A stretch of DNA of 64,000 nt from Rheinheimera sp. D18 (GCF_004345025.1 NZ_CP037745.1:2232001-2296000), one strand, 5' to 3'. Shown: positions 34,510 through 45,445, numbered from the stretch's first letter. Notes: a model not told the origin generated them from the sequence alone. Program-made: numbers and translations.

Positions 34510-35778
34510 TTGGACGACATATCAACAAGTACGCTATTTATCATTCTTGGCGTGCTGTTATTCATATCTGCCTATTTCTCCGGATCGGAAACAGGCATGA
34601 TGTCTGTAAACCCTTATCGTTTAAAACATTTAACAAACGAGAATCATAAGGGTGCCACTAGAGTTAGCGAGCTACTAAAGCGACCTGACCGGTTGATAGG
34701 CCTTATCCTTATCGGCAACAATATGGTTAATATCGCCGCTTCAGCTATCGCCACTATCATTGGCATGCGCTTGTATGGCGACCTTGGTATTGCTATAGCA
34801 ACCGTTGTCTTAACGATGGTCGTGCTGGTGTTCGCAGAAGTAATGCCAAAAACGATAGCGGCGCTGCATCCTGAACGGATTGCATTTCCAAGCTCTGCCT
34901 TGCTGAAGTTATTGCTTAAAGTATTTTATCCTCTGGTATGGTTAGTTAACGCTATTACTAACGGTATGCTGGCGATTATGGGTATCAGCTCAGAAAAGCA
35001 TCAAGGTAATAGTTTAAGCGCTGAAGAATTACGTACCGTGGTACATGAAGCCGGCGCACTGATCCCTGAACAACATCAAAGTATGTTGGTTGGGGTACTC
35101 GATTTAGAAAACGCAACCGTTGAAGATATCATGGTACCGCGCAATGAAATTGTGGGTATTGATATTAACGATGAGTGGAAAAACATTGAGCGCCAGCTAG
35201 CAAATGTACAATATAGCCGTATTTTGCTGTACCGCGATAGCATTGATGACGCGTTAGGCTTTGTGCATCCGCGCGAACTAATGCGTTTGCTAATAAAAGA
35301 GCAATTAACTAAAGCTAATTTGATGCGTGCAGTAAGCGAGATTTACTTTATTCCGGATGGTACGCCACTAAGTACTCAATTACTTAAATTTCAGCGCACT
35401 AAAGAACGTATCGGCTTAGTAGTAGACGAATATGGCGACATTCAAGGCTTAGTAACACTTGCCGACATATTAGAAGAAGTGGTAGGTGAATTTACGACCG
35501 ACATTGCCGAAGATAGCCACGAAGATATTAGACAGCAACCCGATGGCTCTTTCTTAATTGATGGCAGCATTAACTTGCGTGATCTTAACCGTGAAATGCG
35601 TTTAGAGTTACCCACCGACGGCCCTAAAACCTTAAATGGTTTAATTCTGGAATACCTAGAAGAAATCCCACATGGTAGCCTTAGTATTCGTCTATCAGGT
35701 TACCCAATGGAAGTTATTGATGTGCAAGATAATATGATTAAAACCGTACGTATCTTGCCACTATTAAAAGTGAATTAG
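34510..35778 (+). CDS. CNNM/CorC family membrane protein (YfjD-like)
   Basis: Protein of 422 residues: DUF21/CNNM transmembrane domain (about 1-190; four hydrophobic segments, with SAYFSGSETGMMSVN near the start), a CBS-domain pair (about 200-330; VEDIMVPRNEIVGID, GLVVDEYGDIQGLVT) and a CorC/HlyC domain at the C-terminus (about 340-420; GSFLIDGSINLRDLN). Relatives take part in magnesium or cobalt efflux and Mg homeostasis. The start is TTG at 34510, since no earlier ATG or GTG fits the family N-terminus. A strong terminator follows. Confidence 0.92.
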   Translation: MDDISTSTLFIILGVLLFISAYFSGSETGMMSVNPYRLKHLTNENHKGATRVSELLKRPDRLIGLILIGNNMVNIAASAIATIIGMRLYGDLGIAIATVVLTMVVLVFAEVMPKTIAALHPERIAFPSSALLKLLLKVFYPLVWLVNAITNGMLAIMGISSEKHQGNSLSAEELRTVVHEAGALIPEQHQSMLVGVLDLENATVEDIMVPRNEIVGIDINDEWKNIERQLANVQYSRILLYRDSIDDALGFVHPRELMRLLIKEQLTKANLMRAVSEIYFIPDGTPLSTQLLKFQRTKERIGLVVDEYGDIQGLVTLADILEEVVGEFTTDIAEDSHEDIRQQPDGSFLIDGSINLRDLNREMRLELPTDGPKTLNGLILEYLEEIPHGSLSIRLSGYPMEVIDVQDNMIKTVRILPLLKVN

Positions 35779-35784
35779 TACGAT

Positions 35785-35812
35785 TAAAAAAACCGGCTTT
35801 GCCGGTTTTTTT
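35785..35812. terminator. Bidirectional terminator, CNNM gene and SLT lipoprotein gene
   Basis: Stem AACCGGC / GCCGGTT with a TTT loop, A-run before and T-run after, between the two convergent stop codons. Confidence 0.9.
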
Positions 35813-35818
35813 ACGCTT

Positions 35819-36451
35819 TTAACCAAAGAACATTCGCCACAGCCAGCCACGTTTTAAGTCTTCTTCACAGCCCTTTAGCTGCCCTGCATACAAGGTTGCA
35901 CGGCTATCTACTTTCTTTGCTACCTGTATTAACCAACCTTTCTTGTTATAGGTCCCGCGCTTATAGCCACCCCAACCTTCGTGATAGTTAAGGTACTGCG
36001 CATAAGCGTCCCATTTTGATACACCGTTTAGGCGCTGACTTTTGCTGATATACCAGCCCATAAAATCGATGGCATCATCAAAGTTATCTCGGCTGGCCCA
36101 AAAACGATTCGCTTCTTTAACGTACTCATCCCAAGTAACGGTTTTAGCCTGTGAATAACCATAAGCAGAGCTAGCACGGCCGTAAGGAATAAAACCGAGA
36201 AACCAGCGCATTGGTGGCCGAGCATTGTGTTTAAAGCTACTTTCTTGATACATCATGCTCATTGGCACATGAATAGGCACGCCCCATTTATCGCGAACTT
36301 TTGCGGCGGCATCATACCAACTGCGGTGTTCGGAAAAAATTTCACATAGATTTGAAGTGTTTTTCGGCGGAGGAGTAGCACAACCGCTAAGTAATAAGCT
36401 TACTATAGCGGTTGTAATCAGGGGTTTAATAACACGTTGAACTTTATTCAT
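35819..36451 (-). CDS. Lipoprotein with SLT (lytic transglycosylase-like) domain
   Basis: Protein of 210 residues. The N-terminal signal ends in the lipobox LSGC (near residue 24), so it is a lipoprotein. The SLT-type fold is visible from KWGVPIHVPMSMMYQESSF, where the Glu of QES is the catalytic position of lytic transglycosylases, to GYSQAKTVTWDEY and YLNYHEGWGG. It probably cleaves peptidoglycan glycan strands at the outer membrane face; activity is not proven from sequence. The ATG at 36451 places the hydrophobic segment properly, whereas a start at 36487 would put 12 charged residues in front. Confidence 0.85.
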   Translation of the reverse strand: MNKVQRVIKPLITTAIVSLLLSGCATPPPKNTSNLCEIFSEHRSWYDAAAKVRDKWGVPIHVPMSMMYQESSFKHNARPPMRWFLGFIPYGRASSAYGYSQAKTVTWDEYVKEANRFWASRDNFDDAIDFMGWYISKSQRLNGVSKWDAYAQYLNYHEGWGGYKRGTYNKKGWLIQVAKKVDSRATLYAGQLKGCEEDLKRGWLWRMFFG

Positions 36452-36526
36452 TCGGGTGATTCTAACAAGGTGCTCGGATGCAACCAAGTTTTATTCTCCC
36501 TAGATATCATTTATGGCTACTTTTAA

Positions 36527-38131
36527 TCAGGTAGCCATTTTTTTATCTTCACATTGCGGCACTTCGGCAAAGTACTGCGTAATATACTGATCAAAATTAA
36601 CGTCGTCTAGCTGCTCAATATGCTGCTGCTTTAGCAACGATTCTGTCGCTACCGTAACAAGTTGCTGCTCGTTATAATATTGATACGGTTGCTGGGCTAA
36701 CTGCTGCTTATACTCAGCAGATAATTGTAAAATAAAACTGCCGTTATCTTGCTGCGTGGTCAATAGCTTATGCAGTAATTGGCCAGACAACGTTTGCGCA
36801 GGATCTAGCAAACAAATATAAAACTGTTTTAGCGTTGTACTGTAGCTATCAACACCATAAGCAGAGTCTAAATACTGCGCTATTGGCATCATATCGGCAA
36901 ATAGCTCTTCGGCCCAGTCCAGCATTAGTCGCGGTGTGCCTTGCTGCATAATGTTCAAGTTATTGCGCCGACCTTCGGTAACGACGGTTTTTAAATTTTG
37001 CTCAGTAACAATTTGCTCTGCCACCGTCAATTCAGGACTATCTCTTAGCAAGCAGTATAATAAGAAAATATCTAAAAAGCGCATTTGCTCTGCGGTAATG
37101 CCGACAGGGCTAAACGGGTTAACGTCTAGCGCGCGCACTTCAATATATTCTACGCCCCGCTTGGCTAAGGCGCAGGTTGGTCGCTCGCCAGACTCGGTAG
37201 TGCGTTTGGGCCGGATGGTGGCGTAAAATTCATTTTCAATTTGCAGTATATTGGCATTTAATTGCTGGTACTCGCCGTTAACCTTAACGCCAATCTTTTG
37301 ATAATCGGCTGATGGTTTGCTAATAGCAGCGTGCAAACCTGAAATGTATTCATCTAAGCTATTATAGGTAATATGCAAGTCAGATTGCGCACTGCTGGTA
37401 TAACCTAAATCACTCATTCGTAACGATGTCGCATAAGGCAAATACAACGAACCTTTGCCTAGTGACTCGAAGCTGTAGCGGCTTTTTCGTCCTTCTAAGA
37501 ACGACTTACACATGGCCGGTGAGGCACCAAACAGATAGACAATTAACCAAACATAGCGCTTGTAGTTACGAATAAGTGCCAAATATTGCTCTGAGATAAA
37601 ATCTTGCAGCTGGCCATCTTGCCCAAGCACTTGTTGGTATTGTTGCCAAAAACTTTGCGAAAACGAAAAGTTAAAGTGCACACCACTAATCGCCTGCATC
37701 ATGCTACCGTAACGATTAGATAACCCCTTACGATATAGTGTTTTCATCTGTCCAACGTTAGAGCTACCATATTGGGCGAACGGGATCTGTGCTTGATCAT
37801 TAATAAAACACGGCATACTGCCAGCCCAGAACTGCTCGTCACCAATATTTTTAATAGTGAACCGATGAATATCACTCAACTGCGCCAGCGTAGTATCAAT
37901 GCTGTCTGTCGCCGGGGTAATAAATTCCAGTAATGACTCAGAAAAGTCGGTTGTGAGCAAAGGATGAGTTAACGCTGATCCTAATGCGATGGCATGCGGC
38001 GTTAAGGCTAACTTACCATCTGGTTTTACTCGCAACGTCTCTCGTTCAATACCGCGCCGAATACCCACAATTGCTTTTTTATCAGTTGCTGAATTCAGCT
38101 TTGCCAGACGTTGTTGTAAAATTGGGTCCAA
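36527..38131 (-). CDS. gshA: GshA, glutamate-cysteine ligase
   Basis: Makes gamma-glutamylcysteine, the first step of glutathione synthesis. 534 residues, proteobacterial type 1 family (E. coli 518): IVGIRRGIERETLRV, TDFSESLLEFITP, QYGSSNVGQMKTLYRKGLSNRYGS (in part) and SGVHFNFSF are diagnostic, as is VEYIEVRALDVNPFSPVG. The start is TTG at 38131, with AAGGA six bases upstream. It stands alone on the minus strand between the SLT lipoprotein and the chemotaxis gene. Confidence 0.97.
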   Translation of the reverse strand: MDPILQQRLAKLNSATDKKAIVGIRRGIERETLRVKPDGKLALTPHAIALGSALTHPLLTTDFSESLLEFITPATDSIDTTLAQLSDIHRFTIKNIGDEQFWAGSMPCFINDQAQIPFAQYGSSNVGQMKTLYRKGLSNRYGSMMQAISGVHFNFSFSQSFWQQYQQVLGQDGQLQDFISEQYLALIRNYKRYVWLIVYLFGASPAMCKSFLEGRKSRYSFESLGKGSLYLPYATSLRMSDLGYTSSAQSDLHITYNSLDEYISGLHAAISKPSADYQKIGVKVNGEYQQLNANILQIENEFYATIRPKRTTESGERPTCALAKRGVEYIEVRALDVNPFSPVGITAEQMRFLDIFLLYCLLRDSPELTVAEQIVTEQNLKTVVTEGRRNNLNIMQQGTPRLMLDWAEELFADMMPIAQYLDSAYGVDSYSTTLKQFYICLLDPAQTLSGQLLHKLLTTQQDNGSFILQLSAEYKQQLAQQPYQYYNEQQLVTVATESLLKQQHIEQLDDVNFDQYITQYFAEVPQCEDKKMAT

Positions 38132-38351
38132 GATAATTCCTTATTGGTGCTCGAGTGAGTTAAAATTGGGGGCGTTACGCAAAAACTCAAGACCGAGATT
38201 TACTTTAGCCTGCTATTTACGGTTGAACAATCAATTATTACCCCGACTAACGAGCTGTGTAGTAAAACCGCCGGATTTCAAGCTGCAATTGCACCTTTAC
38301 TGATTTACAATCTACCTATTAGGTAGTAATCCAAATTTCTAAGTCAATAAT

Positions 38352-39896
38352 ATGAATCGTCGTAATAAACACATAATAAATGAAGAAGTTGTATACGGTA
38401 AAGAACAGGAATTGGTTTCAACCACTGACTTGCGCGGTGTAATTACTTATGCCAACCCCGCATTTTGTGCAGTATCTGGCTTTAGCGCTGAAGAGTTAGT
38501 AGGTAAAAACCATAATATTGTTCGCCATCCCGATATGCCAGCTGCAGCCTTTGCCGATTTATGGCAAAAGCTTAAGCAAGGTCAATCGTGGCGGGGTTTA
38601 GTAAAGAACCGTTGTAAAGATGGCCGCTATTATTGGGTTGATGCCTTTGTTACACCTATTTACCAACAACATAAGCTTATAGGTTATCAGTCGGTACGGA
38701 TAAAAGCCGACGCCAAGTTAATTGTCCGTGCCGATAAGAGTTACCCACAAATAGCTGCAGGTAAAATTCCCTCTGATTGGCGCAGCCAGTTTATGCGTAA
38801 GCGCATACTAGCGCTTACAGCTAGCCTACTATTAGCCGCTGGCGGCAGTGCACTTTTTGGCAGCCATTTTTTACTTGCATTATTATTGCCCATGGTTTGG
38901 GCTCTATGCTGCTTTGACGAACTGTTTATAATTCCTAATAAATTACAGCAAACTAAATTACAGTTTGATAGCGTGTCGCGCTGGATTTACTCGGGTTTTG
39001 GCCCGTACGGTATTGTCGATTTTCAACAACAAATGGCGCAAGCAAGGTTACATACCATTTTAGGCCGCACCCTGGATAGCACAACCGCACTAAGAACCAT
39101 TGCCGAAACGCAAGCCGAAGCCGTGCACCTAACCGAACAAGGCATTAATCAGCAGCACGACAGATTAAAGCGTATTGTCGCAGCAACCTCTGAGCTATAT
39201 GGCACAGTGCAAGAAATTGCTGGCCGTACTCAAGATACGCATCAACAAGTTAATAATACCCATCAAATTTGCCAGAATGCCAGAATCAGCATGCAGCAAA
39301 CGGCGAATACGGTGAAGCAGCTCGCCACTGAGGTACAAGGCGCTGCGGCAACGGCAGATAGCTTAGCAGTAGAAGCCGAGCGTATTGGTGCGGTAATGAG
39401 CGAAATTCAAGGTATAGCTGATCAAACTAACTTACTTGCATTAAATGCGGCCATTGAAGCCGCGCGTGCCGGTGAACATGGCCGCGGTTTTGCTGTAGTG
39501 GCGGATGAAGTAAGAGCATTGTCATCGCGCACGCACAACGCAACTGAACAAATTAAGCAATCAATTGGTGAAATTCAACAAACCTTATTAAGTTGGGGCA
39601 AAGTGATGCTGAACAGCCGGCAAAGAGTTGAGATTTGCGTTGAAGAAACTGAGCATAGCCAACAGCAGCTAGCTGATATTTCTCGCATGATTGATCATAT
39701 TGCCCAGTTATCGTCACAAATTACTACAGCAGCTACACAGCAAGGTGCGGTAGCGCAAGATGTGCAACAAAGCGTTGAACAAATACAGCAGATTGCGCAA
39801 AGTAACCTAAGTAATATTCAGGTAGTTGCTGATAACAGCCATGCGTTACAACAACAAGCTGGTGCCATTGCTGATTTAAATAAGAGTTTTAGCTAA
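38352..39896 (+). CDS. PAS-containing methyl-accepting chemotaxis protein (Aer-like)
   Basis: Protein of 514 residues resembling the aerotaxis transducer Aer. An N-terminal PAS domain (about 15-120; [20 protein letters not shown] then RHPDMP) probably binds FAD or another redox cofactor. A short hydrophobic hairpin (about 150-185) anchors it to the membrane without a periplasmic domain. The C-terminal signalling domain carries the conserved hairpin tip [20 protein letters not shown] followed by [14 protein letters not shown], which couples to CheA/CheW. Sensing of oxygen or redox state is inferred from domain order. Confidence 0.92.
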   Translation: MNRRNKHIINEEVVYGKEQELVSTTDLRGVITYANPAFCAVSGFSAEELVGKNHNIVRHPDMPAAAFADLWQKLKQGQSWRGLVKNRCKDGRYYWVDAFVTPIYQQHKLIGYQSVRIKADAKLIVRADKSYPQIAAGKIPSDWRSQFMRKRILALTASLLLAAGGSALFGSHFLLALLLPMVWALCCFDELFIIPNKLQQTKLQFDSVSRWIYSGFGPYGIVDFQQQMAQARLHTILGRTLDSTTALRTIAETQAEAVHLTEQGINQQHDRLKRIVAATSELYGTVQEIAGRTQDTHQQVNNTHQICQNARISMQQTANTVKQLATEVQGAAATADSLAVEAERIGAVMSEIQGIADQTNLLALNAAIEAARAGEHGRGFAVVADEVRALSSRTHNATEQIKQSIGEIQQTLLSWGKVMLNSRQRVEICVEETEHSQQQLADISRMIDHIAQLSSQITTAATQQGAVAQDVQQSVEQIQQIAQSNLSNIQVVADNSHALQQQAGAIADLNKSFS

Positions 39897-39902
39897 AAAA
39901 AA

Positions 39903-39936
39903 AGCCGGGGTACATACCAATGCCCCGGCTTTTTTA
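39903..39936. terminator. Bidirectional terminator, chemotaxis gene and pssA
   Basis: Eight-base GC stem AGCCGGGG / CCCCGGCT with a 12-base loop, A9 before and T6 after, just beyond the stop of the chemotaxis gene and also downstream of pssA. Confidence 0.9.
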
Positions 39937-39987
39937 TATTTGTATCTCGATTAAGCGTTGTCAATACTGCTTTGCAAGCAAGGCATA

Positions 39988-40866
39988 CTACTCTGGCTTA
40001 TCGGTATTTTTCTCTGCAGTATTGTTTTCAGCGTCGGTTTCGTTATCAGTTACATCATCAACAAAATCTGCATCATCTGAATCACCAACGATATGCTCTA
40101 ACTTTAGTTTTCGTACACTGCGTATCGTGGTAATTGGCCCCGAGCACGCGTAAATTAAGAAAATACCAAATAACATTTCAGCTGGACGATACGCGATAAC
40201 AACGAAAGTTAGCACAACCAATAAGATGGCTAAAAATGAGACTCTATCGCGCCAATTAATATCTTTAAATGAATTATAACGGAAGTTACTTACCATCAGC
40301 AAACCAGACACAATGGTAATAATGCCGACAATATATCCATATTGATGACCATTAAAATCATAGCTACTGCCAGTCCAAACCATGCCTGCAACTAAAGCCG
40401 CAGCTGCTGGACTAGCCAAACCTTGAAAGAAACGCCCATCGGTAACACCTAAATTTGCATTAAAGCGAGCTAAACGCAGTGCAGCACAAGCCACAAACAC
40501 GAAGGCGGCTAGCCAACCAAATTTACCTAAGCTTGATAAACCCCAATTATAAGCAATTAGCGCTGGCGCGACACCGAATGACAACATGTCAGACATACTA
40601 TCGTACTGTGCACCAAACTCACTTTGGGTATTGGTAAGCCGTGCCACGCGACCGTCTAGGCCATCAAATATCATGGCAATAAAAACCGCAATCGCCGCAT
40701 TGATAAAGTACTCATTTGCCAATACTGCGTCAGCACCCGCAAGACGACCTTGCATTGATGCCACAATGGCATAAAAACCAGAAAATAAACCACCTGTTGT
40801 TAGCAGGTTAGGTAATAAGAAAATACCCTTACGTGGGGCGGTATCGTTCATTTTTGACTCGTTCAT
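39988..40866 (-). CDS. pssA: PssA, CDP-diacylglycerol-serine O-phosphatidyltransferase
   Basis: Membrane enzyme that makes phosphatidylserine from CDP-diacylglycerol and serine, the precursor of phosphatidylethanolamine. 292 residues with the CDP-alcohol phosphotransferase motif D-G-x2-D-G-R-x-A-R-x8-G-x3-D-x3-D (visible as FDGLDGRVARL then FGAQYDSMSD). Seven or eight hydrophobic spans follow. The C-terminal 30 residues are an acidic, Asp/Asn-rich tail of no known function, variable between species. This is the membrane type II form, not the E. coli peripheral one. Confidence 0.95.
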   Translation of the reverse strand: MNESKMNDTAPRKGIFLLPNLLTTGGLFSGFYAIVASMQGRLAGADAVLANEYFINAAIAVFIAMIFDGLDGRVARLTNTQSEFGAQYDSMSDMLSFGVAPALIAYNWGLSSLGKFGWLAAFVFVACAALRLARFNANLGVTDGRFFQGLASPAAAALVAGMVWTGSSYDFNGHQYGYIVGIITIVSGLLMVSNFRYNSFKDINWRDRVSFLAILLVVLTFVVIAYRPAEMLFGIFLIYACSGPITTIRSVRKLKLEHIVGDSDDADFVDDVTDNETDAENNTAEKNTDKPE

Positions 40867-40938
40867 AAAGCAACTTCTGCGTTGTGTAATTACAGTGGAT
40901 TATAAGTGACATACCTTAACATGAATAGCCTAATGGCA

Positions 40939-40965
40939 AAAGTGACCGCATTGCGGTCACTTTTT
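40939..40965 (-). terminator. Terminator of clpB
   Basis: Nine-base stem AGTGACCGC / GCGGTCACT with an ATT loop, flanked by AAA and T5. It lies between the clpB stop and the pssA start on the same strand; it could work in both directions. Confidence 0.85.
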
Positions 40966-40999
40966 ATTCTATGGTTACTTAACTTCTGCAGTGCTTGGT

Positions 41000-43588
41000 T
41001 TAAGTAGCTTGGGGTTTATTACTCACAACAAACTTTTCACCGTTATGATCTAGTACTACTGTGCTGCCTGGAGGCACATCGCCTTGCAATAATGCCTGAG
41101 CTAACGGGTTTTCTAAATGTTGCTGAATTGCCCGTTTTAATGGCCGTGCACCATATAAAGGGTCAAAACCTATTTCCGCCAATTTATCTAGCGCTGCATC
41201 AGTAATACTGAAGTGATACTGACGCTCTGCCAAACGTTGCTCTAATCGCGCCAGCTGAATTTTCGCAATACTGTGTATTTGCTTACTATCCAGCGGATGA
41301 AATACCACGGTTTCGTCTAAACGGTTTAAAAACTCTGGCCTGAACTGTTTAGACAATACCTCCATTAACATGTCTTTCATTTGATTATGGCTATATTCAA
41401 GATAGTGCTCTTGAATTAAATCAGAACCCAAGTTTGACGTCATAATAATTACGGTATTTTTAAAATCTACCGTACGGCCTTGACCATCAGTTAAGCGGCC
41501 ATCGTCCAGTACCTGTAGTAAAATATTAAACACATCTGGATGCGCTTTTTCTACTTCATCTAGCAGGATAACTGAATAGGGCTTACGCCTAACAGCTTCA
41601 GTTAAATAGCCACCCTCTTCATAGCCCACGTAGCCTGGTGGTGCACCCACTAAGCGTGATACCGCATGCTTTTCCATAAACTCCGACATGTCGATACGCA
41701 CCATGGCATCGGGGTTATCAAACAAAAAAGCAGCAAGTGTTTTGCTTAATTCGGTTTTACCCACCCCGGTTGGCCCTAAAAATAGGAACGAACCTATAGG
41801 TCTATTCGGGTCAGACAAACCCGCACGTGAGCGCCGTATAGCATGAGCCACCGCTGTTACCGCTTCATCTTGGCCTATTACTTTTTCGTGTAATACCTGC
41901 TCCATCCGCAATAATTTATCGCGTTCGCCCTCTAGCATCTTACTTACTGGAATACCGGTAGCTTTAGACAACACGTCGGCTATTTCTTGCTCGGTTACTT
42001 TATTACGCAATAACGGGTTTTCATGCATTTCGGCTTGTGACGCTAAATCGAGCTTTTTTTCTAGCTCAGGTATACGACCATATTGCAGCTCTGACATACG
42101 TTGTAAATCACTGGCGCGGCGTGAAACTTCTAAATCTAACCGAGCCTGCTCTAACTCAGCTTTTATATGCTGCGTACCTTGTAAGGCAGCTTTCTCTGAT
42201 ACCCAAATTTCATCTAGCTCGTTGTATTTAACTTCTAGCTCGCTAATTTGCTCCTGAATTATCTCACGCCGTTTTTTCGTGGCTTCATCGGTTTCTTTAG
42301 CCAGCGCGTTATCTTCTAGCTTTAACTGAATAATACGTCGCTCTAAACGGTCAAGCTCTTCAGGCTTAGAATCCATTTGCATACGAATACTCGACGCCGC
42401 TTCGTCTATCAGATCGATAGCCTTATCAGGTAATTGCCGGTCTGAAATATAACGATGCGATAAGGTTGCTGCAGCAACAATTGCTGTATCAGTAATTTCT
42501 ACTGCATGGTGTAACTCATAGCGCTCTTTTAAACCGCGCAATATAGCGATAGTGTCTTCAACGGTAGGTTCTTCTACCAATACCTTTTGAAAACGACGCT
42601 CTAAAGCGGCATCCTTTTCAATGTATTTACGGTATTCATCAAGCGTAGTGGCGCCAAGGCAATGCAATTCACCGCGCGCTAATGCGGGTTTTAACATGTT
42701 GCCAGCATCCATAGCTCCTTCGGCTTTACCAGCGCCGACCATGGTATGAATTTCATCAATAAATAAAATAACTTGGCCTTCTTCTTTGGCCAGTTCATTG
42801 AGTACCGCTTTTAAACGTTCTTCAAACTCGCCACGATATTTAGCGCCGGCTAGCAGAGATCCCATATCTAGCGATAATACCCGCTTGCCTTTTAAGCCCT
42901 CGGGAACTTCATTGTTAATAATACGCTGTGCCAGCCCTTCGACTATGGCGGTTTTACCCACACCTGGCGCGCCAATTAGCACCGGGTTATTTTTGGTGCG
43001 CCGCTGCAACACTTGAATACAGCGACGAATTTCTTCGTCACGACCAATAACAGGGTCTAATTTTCCTGCTTCTGCCCTTGCCGTTAAATCGATAGTGTAC
43101 TTGGTTAGCGCTTGACGCGTATCTTCTGCATTGGCATCGTCAACCTTTTGTCCACCACGCATTTGCTCAACCGCTTGCTCTACGCTTTCTTTGCTTACGC
43201 CAATTAAACGTAAAATTTTGCCTAAATCCGATTTATCGTCCGTTGCTGCCAAGACAAATAATTCACTGGAAATAAATTGATCTTTACGCTTTTGCGCCAA
43301 CTTGTCGCACTGTTGTAATAGCTGTGCGGTAGCTGACGATAGCTGTAAATTAGCGCCCTCACCTTCAACCCGTGGTAAGCGGTCAATAGCTTGGCTAACC
43401 TTAGAGCGTAATTCATTAAAGTTAATGGCTAAGCGATTAAGCAATTCGCGCACCGTGCCGCCTTCTTGGTTAAGTAAGGCAAACATTAAATGTACGGGCT
43501 CAATAAATTGCTGATCACGACCCAACGCTAGCGATTGCGCATCGGCTATCGCTTCTTGAAACTTACTGGTGAATTTTTCTAGACGCAT
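41000..43588 (-). CDS. clpB: ClpB, protein disaggregase
   Basis: Hexameric AAA+ chaperone of 862 residues that, with DnaK, extracts proteins from aggregates. Order: Clp N-domain (1-145; [18 protein letters not shown]), first AAA+ domain (GAPGVGKTA near 206), a coiled-coil middle domain (about 410-525) and second AAA+ domain (GPTGVGKTE near 606). Full-length; E. coli ClpB is 857. GGAGG precedes the ATG. A heat-shock-type promoter lies upstream. Confidence 0.99.
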   Translation of the reverse strand: MRLEKFTSKFQEAIADAQSLALGRDQQFIEPVHLMFALLNQEGGTVRELLNRLAINFNELRSKVSQAIDRLPRVEGEGANLQLSSATAQLLQQCDKLAQKRKDQFISSELFVLAATDDKSDLGKILRLIGVSKESVEQAVEQMRGGQKVDDANAEDTRQALTKYTIDLTARAEAGKLDPVIGRDEEIRRCIQVLQRRTKNNPVLIGAPGVGKTAIVEGLAQRIINNEVPEGLKGKRVLSLDMGSLLAGAKYRGEFEERLKAVLNELAKEEGQVILFIDEIHTMVGAGKAEGAMDAGNMLKPALARGELHCLGATTLDEYRKYIEKDAALERRFQKVLVEEPTVEDTIAILRGLKERYELHHAVEITDTAIVAAATLSHRYISDRQLPDKAIDLIDEAASSIRMQMDSKPEELDRLERRIIQLKLEDNALAKETDEATKKRREIIQEQISELEVKYNELDEIWVSEKAALQGTQHIKAELEQARLDLEVSRRASDLQRMSELQYGRIPELEKKLDLASQAEMHENPLLRNKVTEQEIADVLSKATGIPVSKMLEGERDKLLRMEQVLHEKVIGQDEAVTAVAHAIRRSRAGLSDPNRPIGSFLFLGPTGVGKTELSKTLAAFLFDNPDAMVRIDMSEFMEKHAVSRLVGAPPGYVGYEEGGYLTEAVRRKPYSVILLDEVEKAHPDVFNILLQVLDDGRLTDGQGRTVDFKNTVIIMTSNLGSDLIQEHYLEYSHNQMKDMLMEVLSKQFRPEFLNRLDETVVFHPLDSKQIHSIAKIQLARLEQRLAERQYHFSITDAALDKLAEIGFDPLYGARPLKRAIQQHLENPLAQALLQGDVPPGSTVVLDHNGEKFVVSNKPQAT

Positions 43589-43624
43589 TTACGCCTCCTA
43601 TAACCACAGTTCTGATGTGTTATA

Positions 43625-43653
43625 AGATTGGGTGTTGCTGGCGGAAATTCAAG
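43625..43653 (-). promoter_or_regulatory. Sigma-32 heat-shock promoter of clpB
   Basis: On the minus strand CTTGAAT (43653-43647), 14 bases, then CCCAATCT (43632-43625), close to the RpoH consensus CTTGAAA-N11-16-CCCCATNT. It lies 37 bases before the clpB ATG, just inside the region downstream of pgeF. Confidence 0.75.
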
Positions 43654-43681
43654 CAGCTAAACGTCAAAAATTTGACTTGGA

Positions 43682-44422
43682 TCAGTCTAACCAAATCGAA
43701 CTGGCCATACGGCCGGTTTGTCCGTCACGACGGTAAGAAAAAAACAGTGAGTTTTGTTGATGAGTGCAGTAATAACCACCATATATTTGCCGAACACCGC
43801 GTTGTAACAAACGCTGGCGCGCTAACAGATACAAATTAGCTAACCATTTACCATTAGCAGCCGGTTGAAACGCTAACTCTGCCTCTGTAGCTTGGGCAAT
43901 AAAAGCAGCGCGTACTTCAACGCCAATTTCAAAAGCAGTAGGTCCAATTGCCGGCCCCAAATACACCATAACTTCGGCTGGTTGGGCAAAATGCGCCAAG
44001 GTGTTTTCAATAATGCCATTACACAAACCGCGCCAGCCGGCGTGCACTGCCGCAACACGGCTACCTGTGCTGTCACAGAGCAATATAGGTAAGCAATCGG
44101 CGGTCATTACTGTGCTAACCACGCCTTTAGCACTAGTTATGCTAGCATCGGCGGTAATAATAGAATTATTCTGCGCCAACAACTCTACTACTTCAGTGCC
44201 ATGCACCTGATTTAACCACACCGGTGCTGATGGCATTTGTGCTAATTGCTGGTAACGCAAGCGGTTTTCCAGCACATGCTCGGCGTTATCAGCCACATGC
44301 TCGCCTAGGTTAAGGCTGGCATAAACGCCCTCGGAGCAACCGCCTTGGCGTGTGCTGCAAACCGCATGCACATTTTTCGGTGCTGGCCAGTTGGGTTTAA
44401 GTAATAACGTATTAGCTGACAT
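43682..44422 (-). CDS. pgeF: PgeF/YfiH, laccase-domain peptidoglycan editing factor
   Basis: Protein of 246 residues of the multicopper-polyphenol-oxidase (DUF152) family. The conserved NWPAPKNVHAVCSTRQGG, LNLGEHVADN, QVHGTEV, VMTADCLPILL, AAVHAGWRG and YLGPAIGPTAFEIG blocks are all present, including the His/Cys zinc ligands. Members act on purine nucleosides and, in E. coli, remove L-Ser misincorporated into UDP-MurNAc peptides. It sits between rluD and clpB as in many gammaproteobacteria, six bases after the rluD stop. Confidence 0.95.
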   Translation of the reverse strand: MSANTLLLKPNWPAPKNVHAVCSTRQGGCSEGVYASLNLGEHVADNAEHVLENRLRYQQLAQMPSAPVWLNQVHGTEVVELLAQNNSIITADASITSAKGVVSTVMTADCLPILLCDSTGSRVAAVHAGWRGLCNGIIENTLAHFAQPAEVMVYLGPAIGPTAFEIGVEVRAAFIAQATEAELAFQPAANGKWLANLYLLARQRLLQRGVRQIYGGYYCTHQQNSLFFSYRRDGQTGRMASSIWLD

Positions 44423-44428
44423 TTTCGA

Positions 44429-45403
44429 TTAAACGTAATCTAAGCCATGCTCAACCGTATCAGCTCTAAGCGCCGCATTTAACTGCACCATGTCATCAGG
44501 TAACGGTGCATGCCACTCTAAAATTTCTAAGGTTATCGGGTGGGCTAAACGCAACATTACCGCGTGTAGCGCTTGACGTTTAAAGCCACGCAATACCGTT
44601 AGCAAATGTTCATCCGCTTTGCGCGGTGGTCTTGGCCGGCCAGCATACACCGGGTCGCCAACTAGCGGGTGATTAGCAAACGTCATATGCACACGAATTT
44701 GGTGAGTACGACCAGTTTCTAAACGTAAACGTAAACGCGTATGGGCGCGGTATTTTTCCATGACACGAAAATGCGTGGTGGCTGGTTTACCCGACTGAGT
44801 AACCGCCATATGTGTACGCTTAGTGGCATGACGGCCTATAGGCTCATCTATTGTGCCGCCTCCGGTCATGCTGCCATGACAAACCGCTTCGTATTCACGC
44901 GTTATTTCGCGCGCCTGCATAGCTTCGACCAAATGGGTTTGTGCTGGTATCGTTTTCGCAATAACCATTAAACCGGTGGTATCTTTATCTAAGCGATGCA
45001 CAATACCCGCACGAGGCACTTCGGCAATACTAGGGCAATGGTGTAATAGCGCGTTTAACAAGGTGCCATCGGCGTTACCCGCTCCAGGATGCACGACCAA
45101 ACCCGCCGGTTTATTAATCACCATGATGTGTTCATCTTCAAACACAATATTTAGCTCAATAGGTTCTGCTTCAAAGCGCACTTCGTCAGGGATCTCTGCC
45201 AGAATGTCAATTTGCTCACCGCCAAGCACTTTTTCCCGTGGTTTATTATGCAATACGCCATCAACCTGCACAGCATCGGCTAAAATCCACTCTTTTATTC
45301 GTGAACGCGAATAATCGGGGAACATTTCGGCCAGAACCTGATCTAAGCGTTTACCAAAAAGATGGTCTGGTACAATTTCTGAAAGTTTTAGCTGTTTTGT
45401 CAT
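44429..45403 (-). CDS. rluD: RluD, 23S rRNA pseudouridine(1911/1915/1917) synthase
   Basis: Protein of 324 residues with an S4 domain at the N-terminus (RLDQVLAEMFPDYSRSRIKEWI), then the catalytic domain with the active-site aspartate in GIVHRLDKDTTGLMV and the GRTHQIRVHM motif. It modifies helix 69 of 23S rRNA, needed for proper subunit association. The ATG at 45403 (MTKQLKLSEIV) is used; the frame is open to 45457 but those 18 residues are not family sequence. Divergent from bamD. Confidence 0.96.
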   Translation of the reverse strand: MTKQLKLSEIVPDHLFGKRLDQVLAEMFPDYSRSRIKEWILADAVQVDGVLHNKPREKVLGGEQIDILAEIPDEVRFEAEPIELNIVFEDEHIMVINKPAGLVVHPGAGNADGTLLNALLHHCPSIAEVPRAGIVHRLDKDTTGLMVIAKTIPAQTHLVEAMQAREITREYEAVCHGSMTGGGTIDEPIGRHATKRTHMAVTQSGKPATTHFRVMEKYRAHTRLRLRLETGRTHQIRVHMTFANHPLVGDPVYAGRPRPPRKADEHLLTVLRGFKRQALHAVMLRLAHPITLEILEWHAPLPDDMVQLNAALRADTVEHGLDYV

Positions 45404-45445
45404 AACGGAAGCAGTTATCCTGTGTGCAACCCCGGCAGGTCTGGG

